DNA from: Alphaproteobacteria bacterium
GTDB taxonomy: Bacteria > Pseudomonadota > Alphaproteobacteria > Rhizobiales > Xanthobacteraceae
Reading direction: 5' to 3'
Assembly (NCBI GenBank): GCA_005884465.1
Contig: VAZH01000144.1
Location: 1-9,654 of the forward strand
Length of the DNA: 9,654 bases
Part shown: positions 1 through 6,226 of the stretch, in pieces
Layout of the letters: every line of letters begins with the position of its first letter
Numbering within the stretch: position 1 is the first letter of the stretch
Made by a program: the position numbers and the translations under genes
The notes under the pieces: generated by a model
The model's input: only the letters and a program-made list of their open reading frames with translations
Told to the model about the DNA's origin: nothing
Databases searched by the model: none

Positions 1-1354
1 GCAGCCGTCCCGTGTTGCCGCCAAGGCGAAACTCGGCATCGGCGAGCCCTACGCGAAACAGCCAATCGTCGAACTCCGGGGCGCGCTTCAGCCCGAACAG
101 ATCGCGGATATAGAGCGCGTCGTGGAACGAGGTGGATTGATAGTTCAGCATGACGTCATCCGCTCCGGGCACCCCCATGATGAAGGTCACGCCGGCCGCG
201 GCGAGCAGCGTCAGCAGATTGTCCATATCGTCCTGGTCGGCCTCGGCGTGGTTGGTGTAACAGACGTCCACGCCGAGCGGCAGGCCGAGCAGCTTGCCGC
301 AGAAATGGTCCTCGAGCCCGGCACGGATGATCTCCTTGCCGTCATAGAGATATTCCGGGCCGATGAAGCCGACCACGCTATTGACCAGCAAGGGATCGAA
401 AGCGCGCGCGACCGCGTAGGCGCGCGCTTCGCAGGTTTGCTGGTCGACGCCGTGATGGGCGTCGGCCGAAAGCGCCGAGCCCTGCCCGGTCTCGAAATAC
501 ATCACATTGCTGCCGACGCTACCGCGCCGAAGCGAGAGTCCCGCCTGGTGGGCTTGCCTCAGGGTTGCGAGATCGACCCCAAAACTCCGGTTGGCGGCCT
601 GCGTTCCCGCAATCGACTGAAACACCAGATCGACCGGCAAGCCCTGATCAATCAATCCGAGCGTGGTCGTCACATGGGCCAGAACGCAAGCCTGGGTCGG
701 AATCTGCAGCCGCGCAATGATGTCATCGAGCAGCCGCAGCAACCCGCCGATCACCGCCGGATCGTCGCTTGCCGGATTGATGCCGATGCAGGCGTCACCG
801 GATCCCAACACGATGCCGTCGAGGATCGAAGCGGTGATGCCCTTGGCGTCATCGAAGGGATGATTGGGTTGCAGCCGCACGCTCATTCGCCCGCGCAGGC
901 CAATCGTGTTGCGAAAGGCTGATGTCACCTCGCATTTTTTCGCCACCAGGATGAGATCCTGGTTGCGCATCAGCTTTGATACGGCCGCGGCCATTTCCGC
1001 GGTGATCCCGCGCGATAGTTTCTTGAGAACTTCACCGCTCGCCGCGTCGGAGAGCAGCCAATCGCGGAACGACCCGACGGTCAGCGAAGAGATGCCCGCA
1101 AAGGCTGATGCGTCATGGGTGTCGATGATCAAACGCGTGATTTCGTCGTCCTCGTAGGGAATGACGGTTTCATGCAGGAATTGTTTCAAGGGAATGTCGG
1201 CCAGCACGATCCGCGCCGCGATCATTTGCTCCGCGCTGTCGGCTGCGATCCCCGCCAGGCGGTCGCCGGACCGCGGCGGCGTGGCCTTGGCCAAGAGATC
1301 GCGCAAATTTTCGAAGACATAGCTGGTGGCATCGATGGTGTGGCGGTAGACCAT
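1..1354 (-). CDS. eutB: Ethanolamine ammonia-lyase large subunit (3' end cut by window edge)
   Basis: This is the catalytic large subunit of adenosylcobalamin-dependent ethanolamine ammonia-lyase, which converts ethanolamine to acetaldehyde and ammonia in the cytoplasm together with EutC. I translated the minus strand from the ATG at 1354 and obtained 451 uninterrupted codons to the window edge. The EutB hallmarks are present: VRLQPNHP (R160, Q162), GINPASDD (N193), NVMYFETGQGSALS (E288), VGFIGPEYLYD (about 328-338), IIRAGLEDHF (about 342-351), DVCYTNHAEADQ (about 363-374) and DDVMLNYQSTSFHD (about 399-412). R160, Q162, N193, E288 and D363 appear to match the substrate-binding residues known in the enterobacterial enzyme. 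The frame ends in GGNTGRL, near the family's C terminus, so probably only 10-15 residues and the stop are missing. The start is supported by GGGAG five bases upstream. eutC would be expected next, beyond the left edge. No truncation or frameshift is visible. Confidence 0.96.
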   Translation of the reverse strand, partial: MVYRHTIDATSYVFENLRDLLAKATPPRSGDRLAGIAADSAEQMIAARIVLADIPLKQFLHETVIPYEDDEITRLIIDTHDASAFAGISSLTVGSFRDWLLSDAASGEVLKKLSRGITAEMAAAVSKLMRNQDLILVAKKCEVTSAFRNTIGLRGRMSVRLQPNHPFDDAKGITASILDGIVLGSGDACIGINPASDDPAVIGGLLRLLDDIIARLQIPTQACVLAHVTTTLGLIDQGLPVDLVFQSIAGTQAANRSFGVDLATLRQAHQAGLSLRRGSVGSNVMYFETGQGSALSADAHHGVDQQTCEARAYAVARAFDPLLVNSVVGFIGPEYLYDGKEIIRAGLEDHFCGKLLGLPLGVDVCYTNHAEADQDDMDNLLTLLAAAGVTFIMGVPGADDVMLNYQSTSFHDALYIRDLFGLKRAPEFDDWLFRVGLADAEFRLGGNTGRL

Positions 1355-1359
1355 GGCTG

Positions 1360-1364
1360 CTCCC
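1360..1364 (-). promoter_or_regulatory. Ribosome binding site of eutB
   Basis: GGGAG on the minus strand lies five bases before the ATG at 1354. It fixes this start for eutB, in agreement with the family's usual N terminus (MVYRHTIDATSYVF). Confidence 0.7.
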
Positions 1365-1444
1365 GACCGGCAGCGCCTTACGCGCTGTGGCTCCCGCAAA
1401 GACTATCAGCTGAAGAGATTCTACGCAGCCCAGACGGTGGGCGA

Positions 1445-1500
1445 GGGATAATCCCGTAAGCATTTGATGTTATTCATCAATTCTTGGCACAGTGTTGCCA
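1445..1500. promoter_or_regulatory. Cluster of three palindromes in the eutB-MCP divergent intergenic region
   Basis: The 296 bp between the divergent eutB (start 1354) and MCP (start 1651) genes contain no gene, but three inverted repeats lie in a row. The first is GGGAT-A-ATCCC (1445-1455). The second is TTGATG-TTATT-CATCAA (1464-1480), with perfect 6-bp arms. The third is TGGCA-CAGTGT-TGCCA (1485-1500), with perfect 5-bp arms. They sit roughly 90-150 bases upstream of eutB and 150-205 upstream of the MCP gene, a position suited to operators shared by two divergent promoters. The spacing does not fit FNR/FixK (four central bases) or sigma-54 (one base short), so the regulator is unidentified. 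From about 1567 to 1610 the DNA is noticeably AT-rich, which could be the MCP promoter, but I could not place a convincing -35/-10 pair. Confidence 0.4.
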
Positions 1501-1629
1501 CCCGCTGTTATTTCCAAGAGCCGCGCCAGGACCGCGCAGATCTCGCATCACGTTCCAAATGAGGTGAACGATTAATGATTTTTACATGAACATTCTGCAT
1601 AATTTTTTGGCGGCCGACGGTAGTGACCG

Positions 1630-1643
1630 GCCTCCTAGGAGGC
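1630..1643. promoter_or_regulatory. Perfect 14-bp palindrome containing the MCP Shine-Dalgarno sequence
   Basis: GCCTCCTAGGAGGC is a perfect palindrome whose right half contains AGGAGG (1637-1642), a near-ideal ribosome binding site eight bases before the ATG at 1651. In RNA the left half can pair with the ribosome binding site (5-bp stem, CUAG loop). This could lower translation or make it condition-dependent. The ribosome binding site itself is clear; a regulatory role for the hairpin is inference. Confidence 0.6.
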
Positions 1644-1650
1644 GCTGTTC

Positions 1651-3420
1651 ATGCCTGAAAAAGCGAATTTCGACAAACCCTCTTCCGGCAACGCTGTTGG
1701 GTCCCGGCTTTCGCTGGCAGCCAAGCTGTACGCGATCTTCGCCCTGTTCGCTGTTTTGACTGCGGCGATCACCATACTCTCCGACTACAACACCCGTCGG
1801 AACGCGGAACTTACGGAAGCCATCGAGACTGCGAGCCGCTCCGCACTCAATGTCGAGCGTGTCAATTCGCTGGTCTATGCCGTCGTGATGGAATCCCGGG
1901 GCATCTATATGTCGACGGAACCCGCCGTCGTGAAGAAGTATGGCGATGGGCTTGTCAAGTTCAACGACCAAATCCTTGCCGTAGTTAAGGACTGGGAATC
2001 CATCGTCCGGGCAGATGACGCCCAGCAGTTCGCCGTTTTCAAGAAACGCATCGAACAATTCGTCGACTTCCGCAAGGAGTTGGTTCGCCGCGGAATAGAG
2101 ATTAGCGGCGCCGCAGGCCGCGAGTGGGGCGACAACGATGCCAATCGCAGCGTGCGTTCCGCCCTCAACAAGGATCTTGAAGCGCTTTCCAAGGTCTATG
2201 CCGAACGCAGCAAGGAGATCGCCCGGCAAACCGAGGCCAACCGCTCAATGGCATTTGTCCTGACTGGTCTCGGCGGCCTGGCGCTCGTCCTGGTCTGCGT
2301 CGGCGTCTTGATCATCTCCCGCTCGGTGGCGCGGCCACTGTCGGCGATTACCGCAACCATCAAGCGTGTCGCCGAAGGCGCCGAAAGCGTCAAGGTTCCG
2401 CATACCAATCGGGCCGACGAGATTGGTGCGCTGGCATGCGCGATCCAGGTCTTTCAGGAGGCGATGGACCGTAACCGCAACCTCAATGCGCAGGTCTTGC
2501 GGGAATCCAAGGCGCGCGAAGAACGGGCCCAGCACCTTGAAACCTCGGTAGAAGCGTTCCGAGGCGCGATCGGAGGTGTGCTGCGCGCGGTCAACGATAA
2601 CGCGTCGGCGATGCGCGATACCGCGGAGTCGATCACCAAAGCAGCATCGGATGCAAATGGACGCGCCGTCGCCGCTGCCGGCGCTACCGAACAGGCCTCC
2701 AGCAATGTTTACGCCGTCGCCAGTGCCGCCGAAGAACTATCGACTTCGGTCGAGGAGATCGGCCGACAGGTCCGTCAATCGGCAGGCGTCGTCGAACAGG
2801 CCGGCCTTCGCACCGAAAGGTCGATCGCCGAAATTGAGAGTCTCGCGGCAGCGACCCAGCGCATCGACGGCGTGCTCAATCTGATCCAGACGATCGCCGA
2901 GCAAACCAATCTTCTGGCGCTGAATGCGACGATCGAAGCCGCTCGCGCCGGCGACGCCGGTCGCGGCTTCGCGGTGGTTGCTCACGAGGTCAAGGCTCTG
3001 GCCGAGCAGACCGCCAAGGCGACCTCTGAGATAGGTCAGAATGTCAACCAGATCCAGGCATCGACGCGGAATGCAGTCGATGCCGTACGCGAAATTGGTA
3101 ACGCCGTGCGTGACATCAATGAGGTCACGTCGAACATCGCCGGAGCCGTCGGGCAACAAGATGCCGCGACCCGCGAGATTTCCGCTAATGCGCAATTGGC
3201 TGCTCAGGGCAATGAGACTTTGGTTACCAATATTGGTTCGCTCAGCAACGCTATCGGCGAGACCAGCAAGGCCGCGACATCAGTGCTCTCGGCGTCTACT
3301 GAGCTGACTTCTACGGCGGAAGTTCTGTCACGCGAGGTCGACAAATTCTTCGACAATTTGCGCGCTGATCCGCTTGACCGCCGTGGCAGCGAAGCACGGC
3401 GGACCGCCACTGCTGGTTAG
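1651..3420 (+). CDS. Methyl-accepting chemotaxis protein (transmembrane chemoreceptor)
   Basis: This is a 589-residue chemoreceptor that would sit in the inner membrane and control CheA through CheW. The order is: short cytoplasmic N terminus; TM1 at about 25-44; a periplasmic helical region at about 45-199 resembling the four-helix-bundle ligand-binding class; TM2 at about 200-223; a HAMP linker at about 224-277; then a long coiled-coil signalling domain to about 570. The signalling tip is unmistakable: [20 protein letters not shown] (415-434), then [20 protein letters not shown] (435-454). There is no C-terminal CheR/CheB-tethering pentapeptide; the protein ends in RRTATAG. The start has AGGAGG eight bases upstream. 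It is transcribed away from eutB, and no other chemotaxis or flagellar gene is in the window, so it looks like an orphan receptor feeding a pathway encoded elsewhere. The ligand cannot be read from the sequence; ethanolamine sensing is only a guess from position. Confidence 0.95.
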   Translation: MPEKANFDKPSSGNAVGSRLSLAAKLYAIFALFAVLTAAITILSDYNTRRNAELTEAIETASRSALNVERVNSLVYAVVMESRGIYMSTEPAVVKKYGDGLVKFNDQILAVVKDWESIVRADDAQQFAVFKKRIEQFVDFRKELVRRGIEISGAAGREWGDNDANRSVRSALNKDLEALSKVYAERSKEIARQTEANRSMAFVLTGLGGLALVLVCVGVLIISRSVARPLSAITATIKRVAEGAESVKVPHTNRADEIGALACAIQVFQEAMDRNRNLNAQVLRESKAREERAQHLETSVEAFRGAIGGVLRAVNDNASAMRDTAESITKAASDANGRAVAAAGATEQASSNVYAVASAAEELSTSVEEIGRQVRQSAGVVEQAGLRTERSIAEIESLAAATQRIDGVLNLIQTIAEQTNLLALNATIEAARAGDAGRGFAVVAHEVKALAEQTAKATSEIGQNVNQIQASTRNAVDAVREIGNAVRDINEVTSNIAGAVGQQDAATREISANAQLAAQGNETLVTNIGSLSNAIGETSKAATSVLSASTELTSTAEVLSREVDKFFDNLRADPLDRRGSEARRTATAG

Positions 3421-3544
3421 CCGAAGACGAGCGAGCGCGCCTGTCACAAAAGAGCGAACCATTGTCCTTATACAAAGGCAAAGCAGACCTACTTCAGTGG
3501 AGGACCAACGTCCGTTTGGGACCCCAAGGCGACCTCGTTCGCAG

Positions 3545-4366
3545 TCATAACAATGCGCTTGTCAGTAGCCAAACACCCCATGCGATAAATGCCAAGCCTG
3601 CAATGCGCGAGATCGCACGACCGACAGGCATAATCTTCTCAGCCAGCACAAAGATCGTAATCGCGGCGATCCACAGCACATTCATCACTCCGCCTACAAA
3701 CAACAACGCCATCAGTGCCCAGCAGCAGCCAACGCAATACATGCCGTGGCGGGCACCCAGTACGAGAGAGCCCAGCCTATCGCTGCGAAAGCCGCCATGC
3801 TGCTGAATGAAGACCCACGGCGCCTGGCATTGCCGAAGGCAGGCGTCCTTGAGCGGCGCCCACTGATAGACGCCCGCTGCGATCATAATGAGCCCGCCGA
3901 ATACCCCGCCCGCACCTGCCATAGTGGGTGTGAGCAAGCTCTGCCGTTCCAACACCCATTGCGCGAACGTTGCGCCGAAGGCGAAGGCAATCCAAACGAA
4001 AAGATAGCCCGCTGCGAACCACCAGGTGGCGGCAAGCGCCTTGCTTGTGTTCGCCGCCTGTCCGCCGACACGTGCATAGAGCAGGATCATGGGCGTAGCC
4101 GACGGCGTCATCATGCCGATCATCATCACCGCCCACATGGCAAACACGAACGCGAACTCGATCGCGTTCCAAGGCGCGGTGGCCGGTTTCATCGGACCGA
4201 TCCCCGCTGGGATCATCCGAAAGCCGGACATGTCCATGCCACCCATATCCATGTCGGCGACAAGCCAAAGGACGTAGCCCCAAGCGAGTACCGTCAGGAT
4301 AATTAGCGTGGCTGTTACGATCACGCGATCGCGTCGCAGGATCGCCGCGAGCGTCGTATCAACCAT
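3545..4366 (-). CDS. DUF2182 family multi-pass membrane protein, predicted metal-binding
   Basis: This 273-residue protein belongs to the DUF2182 family (predicted metal-binding integral membrane proteins, COG5486), whose biochemical function is unknown. I see about seven hydrophobic segments: roughly 16-36, 70-96, 113-137, 150-168, 201-224, 226-246 and 253-272. The first loop is methionine/aspartate-rich (ADMDMGGMDMSGFRM, 37-51). A later soluble stretch has PLKDACLRQCQAPW (171-184), followed by HGMYCVGCCWALM (207-219). These Met, Cys and His clusters are the basis for the metal-binding idea, possibly copper, which is inference. The ATG at 4366 lies two bases after the DUF1326 stop (TGAGTATG) and lacks a strong Shine-Dalgarno sequence, so translation is probably coupled to DUF1326. 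It ends facing the MCP gene, with 124 bp between and no clear terminator; a small TTGGG/CCCAA inverted repeat (3516-3527) is the only structure noticed there. Confidence 0.9.
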   Translation of the reverse strand: MVDTTLAAILRRDRVIVTATLIILTVLAWGYVLWLVADMDMGGMDMSGFRMIPAGIGPMKPATAPWNAIEFAFVFAMWAVMMIGMMTPSATPMILLYARVGGQAANTSKALAATWWFAAGYLFVWIAFAFGATFAQWVLERQSLLTPTMAGAGGVFGGLIMIAAGVYQWAPLKDACLRQCQAPWVFIQQHGGFRSDRLGSLVLGARHGMYCVGCCWALMALLFVGGVMNVLWIAAITIFVLAEKIMPVGRAISRIAGLAFIAWGVWLLTSALL

Positions 4367-4368
4367 AC

Positions 4369-5004
4369 TCAGCGTACAATGCCGCTTTGGCAGAGATTAA
4401 TTTCCGCGAATTGTCCGTAGGAATCGGTGAGCTCAAACTTGATCGGTTGCGAAGTCTTGGTCCAGCCGCGCCCGATTTCGGCAAGCTCGTATTCGAAGCC
4501 GCCCACCATATCGATGCGAACCCGGTGCGCCGCTCCCGTCACTGGATTAAGGATTGGCTCGCCGCGGCCTTCCGTAATGCCCGGCACAACCAGTCGAGCC
4601 TTCCGCTCTGCAATATCAACTTGAAACTCGATCGGGGCGAAGATCGGGTCGTGCAGCTTTTCGAACGTCGAGGCGAATACGTTGAACACTGTCGCGCCCG
4701 GCTCGGTGTCCTGGCCGGTGAGGATACGCAACAGCACCCCCCGTTGTGCCTCGGTCGCGCGCTCATCGATAACTACGGCAGCTTCGCCCTTACCCTCATG
4801 TATCGCGCCGGGCCAACGGAAAATTCCTACAAACTTCAAGTCATCGAGCTTGGTCGGCCCGTGATAGCCCTGTTCGATCTGGAACCCGGCGACTGCCTGG
4901 CAATTTCCGTGGGTCGGCAATCCGTTGAATTGGCAGGGACAACCATAGGAGCAGTTGCAGTTGGCGAATTCACGTCCCTTGATCATCCATTTGGTGTCGG
5001 CCAT
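4369..5004 (-). CDS. DUF1326 domain protein with an N-terminal cysteine cluster
   Basis: This 211-residue soluble-looking protein matches the DUF1326 family, which has no established function. Near the N terminus is the family signature FANCNCSYGCPCQFNGLPTHGNC, with cysteines at 16, 18, 22, 24 and 35; one further cysteine is at 205. The tight CxC-x3-CxC pattern suggests metal binding or redox chemistry, but I cannot tell which. No signal peptide or membrane segment is visible. The open frame extends upstream to 5292, but the family N terminus and a strong ribosome binding site place the start at the tandem ATGs 5007/5004. GGAGG is two bases from the first and five from the second, so I prefer 5004. 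It lies 2 nt before the DUF2182 gene on the same strand, so the two are almost certainly co-transcribed and probably functionally linked. A candidate ECF-type promoter lies 60-85 bases upstream. Confidence 0.9.
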   Translation of the reverse strand: MADTKWMIKGREFANCNCSYGCPCQFNGLPTHGNCQAVAGFQIEQGYHGPTKLDDLKFVGIFRWPGAIHEGKGEAAVVIDERATEAQRGVLLRILTGQDTEPGATVFNVFASTFEKLHDPIFAPIEFQVDIAERKARLVVPGITEGRGEPILNPVTGAAHRVRIDMVGGFEYELAEIGRGWTKTSQPIKFELTDSYGQFAEINLCQSGIVR

Positions 5005-5009
5005 CATTA

Positions 5010-5015
5010 CCTCCC
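5010..5015 (-). promoter_or_regulatory. Ribosome binding site that decides the DUF1326 start
   Basis: GGGAGG on the minus strand is followed by TA-ATG-ATG. Spacing is two bases to the first ATG (5007) and five to the second (5004), which favours initiation at 5004. It argues against the much longer frame starting at 5292. Confidence 0.7.
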
Positions 5016-5062
5016 ACGTGTACTCCTGGCAGCGAGGAAGATCGCACCACTGGGCTGCCCTG

Positions 5063-5088
5063 AACGATAACAGAACGGGGGTTTTTCC
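5063..5088 (-). promoter_or_regulatory. Candidate ECF/EcfG-type promoter of the DUF1326-DUF2182 cassette
   Basis: On the minus strand GGAAA (5084-5088) is followed, after 17 bases, by CGTT (5063-5066). The alphaproteobacterial general-stress sigma factor EcfG recognises GGAAC-N16-17-CGTT, so this site differs at one position. It ends about 60 bases before the DUF1326 start, a reasonable promoter distance. Short motifs like this occur by chance, so this is a candidate only. Confidence 0.35.
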
Positions 5089-5233
5089 GAAAGCCGAAAG
5101 GACCGAAGGAGTTGTGGGCTCCCCGATGTCGGGCGCTGAGCCCCGCTTGAGACCAGGATAACGCCGCAGCCGCGCCGGCGACCACGACGCCGGCTGCGGT
5201 CCATGGCCAAGGTACGACGGAACGCTTTTCCCG

Positions 5234-5263
5234 GGCGAGCATCGAGCCTTTTCGATGCTCGCC
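5234..5263. terminator. Strong 12-bp stem-loop between the two minus-strand operons
   Basis: GGCGAGCATCGA (5234-5245) and TCGATGCTCGCC (5252-5263) are perfect inverted repeats around a 6-base loop. The structure lies 84 bases after the transglutaminase stop and upstream of the DUF1326 promoter region, as expected for a transcription end or an mRNA 3'-stabilising structure. There is no real U-tract on the minus strand, and only TTT follows on the plus strand, so a classical Rho-independent terminator is not proven. Confidence 0.45.
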
Positions 5264-5290
5264 TTTGGCGGAGACGCCCGACGCAGAAAC

Positions 5291-5341
5291 AAGCGGCTCG
5301 TGACCGCTTACCGCGATCGCAGCAAGGCCGGACTTGCGATC
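5291..5341. repeat. Two further stem-loops just after the transglutaminase stop
   Basis: In minus-strand order after the stop at 5348, a first hairpin pairs TGCGATC (5335-5341) with GATCGCA (5315-5321). An alternative pairing extends it by AAG/CTT with a small bulge. A second hairpin pairs CCGCTT (5304-5309) with AAGCGG (5291-5296) around a 7-base loop. Neither is followed by a U-run. With the 12-bp stem-loop at 5234-5263 they form a chain of three structures at the presumed 3' end of the operon transcript. Confidence 0.4.
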
Positions 5342-5347
5342 CTCACG

Positions 5348-6226
5348 TCATTCTACCAGCAGCACATCCACGGCCACGGTTAGCTTTTGCTTGCGCGAGC
5401 CCACGATGATGCCATCGACCGGCGACACATCGGAAAAATCCCGCCCAACGGCAAGCACGATGTGATCGTTCTCGACCACAAGGTCATTGGTCGGGTCGAA
5501 GCCGATCCAGCCGATCTCCTCGCCGCACCACAGCGAGACCCAGGCGTGGGTCGCGTCCGCACCTTGCAGGCGCGGTTTGCCAGGCGGCGGGATGGTGCGC
5601 AGATAGCCGCTGACATAGGCCGCCGGCAGTCCGAGCCCGCGCAGTCCTGCGATCATCACATGTGCAAAATCCTGGCAAACGCCATGGCGCTTTTCGAACA
5701 CTTCGTTGAGCGGCGTCGAGATGACGGTCGCTTTCGGGTCGTACTTAAAATCGCTGCGGATCCGGTGCATCAGGTCGACCGCGCCGGCAACAATTCCGCT
5801 TGCCGGCGGAAAGCTTGCCGCCGCATATCCGGTGACCGGCTGCTGCACCGGCACCAGTGGGCTCGCAAACACGTAACCGATCGGCGAGGCGGGGCCGAGA
5901 GTTTTGGCCTCGAATGCGAGGTCGCGGACGTTCTCCCATGCGGGACTTTGCGCCGCGCGGCCCGGGGCGTGGCGGCAAACGGTAACCCGCGATCGTGAAT
6001 CGATGCGAAGGGTGCGATGCGGGGCTTCGATCAGGACGCTCTCGGTATGCGTGCCGAAAAAGTCGTGCCGCACCGTGCGGTCCGCAGGCCGCGGCCTGAT
6101 ATCGACGCTGTGTGAGACCAAGCGTTGTCCGTCGGCGCTCCTCGGCTCCAGCCGCAGCGAGCATCGCGCGAAACCGACCGGACTTTCATAACTGTAGGTG
6201 GTGACGTGCCGGATGTCGTAGATCAC
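5348..6226 (-). CDS. Transglutaminase-like cysteine protease family protein
   Basis: This 292-residue protein belongs to the bacterial transglutaminase-like superfamily (COG1305 type). Such proteins have the papain-like Cys-His-Asp triad and act as peptidases or amide-bond transferases. An N-terminal beta-rich domain (about 1-90, beginning MIYDIRHVTTYSYESPV) is typical of the bacterial transglutaminase N-terminal domain. The catalytic core follows, with C184 in HGVCQDFAH, H227 in ATHAWVSLW and D244 in GFDPTND, so the triad is intact. No signal peptide or membrane segment is seen, so it is probably cytoplasmic. The start is a GTG that overlaps the stop of the upstream ATP-grasp/alpha-E gene (GTGA), with no clear Shine-Dalgarno sequence, which points to translational coupling. 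It is the last gene of the operon. Families like this are repeatedly found next to ATP-grasp/alpha-E proteins and may cleave or transfer the peptide product; the actual substrate is unknown. Confidence 0.93.
   Translation of the reverse strand: MIYDIRHVTTYSYESPVGFARCSLRLEPRSADGQRLVSHSVDIRPRPADRTVRHDFFGTHTESVLIEAPHRTLRIDSRSRVTVCRHAPGRAAQSPAWENVRDLAFEAKTLGPASPIGYVFASPLVPVQQPVTGYAAASFPPASGIVAGAVDLMHRIRSDFKYDPKATVISTPLNEVFEKRHGVCQDFAHVMIAGLRGLGLPAAYVSGYLRTIPPPGKPRLQGADATHAWVSLWCGEEIGWIGFDPTNDLVVENDHIVLAVGRDFSDVSPVDGIIVGSRKQKLTVAVDVLLVE

Larger units (their letters stand above)
5016..5347. other. Non-coding interval between the DUF1326 and transglutaminase genes
   Basis: I find no convincing gene in these roughly 330 bases. 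They hold the candidate cassette promoter (5063-5088), a GC-rich inverted repeat CCGCAGCCG/CGGCTGCGG (5164-5172 and 5191-5199), and the stem-loops annotated separately between 5234 and 5341. Open frames crossing it on the minus strand are extensions or shadows: the upstream extension of DUF1326 and a 90-codon frame (4970-5242) whose start lies inside a hairpin. Confidence 0.6.

Noticed and set aside
122..922. 266-codon plus-strand frame at the left end
   Set aside because: It is antisense to eutB, whose minus-strand translation matches the family throughout. The real gene has no stop inside the window, so the shadow looks like the only gene there.
1464..1480. FNR/FixK box (TTGAT...ATCAA)
   Set aside because: The half-sites are right but seven bases separate them instead of four, which FNR/FixK dimers do not normally accept.
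1485..1500. Sigma-54 promoter (TGGCAC...TTGC)
   Set aside because: Only four bases lie between TGGCAC and TTGC instead of five; sigma-54 holoenzyme does not tolerate that loss. The same holds on the opposite strand.
1582..2229. 215-codon minus-strand frame over the start of the MCP gene
   Set aside because: Shadow of the MCP coding sequence. It has no domain of its own, and the plus strand has a strong ribosome binding site and a clear family match.
3516..3527. Terminator between the convergent MCP and DUF2182 genes (TTGGG-AC-CCCAA)
   Set aside because: The stem is five base pairs with a 2-base loop and no U-tract on either strand, too weak to call a terminator.
3462..3806. 114-codon plus-strand frame after the MCP gene
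   Set aside because: Mostly antisense to the DUF2182 gene; low-complexity translation without recognisable homology or ribosome binding site.
5005..5292. N-terminal extension of DUF1326 up to 5292 (about 95 extra residues)
   Set aside because: The extension runs through the hairpins and candidate promoter, has no domain-like sequence, and is not needed by the family. A strong ribosome binding site precedes the start at 5004.
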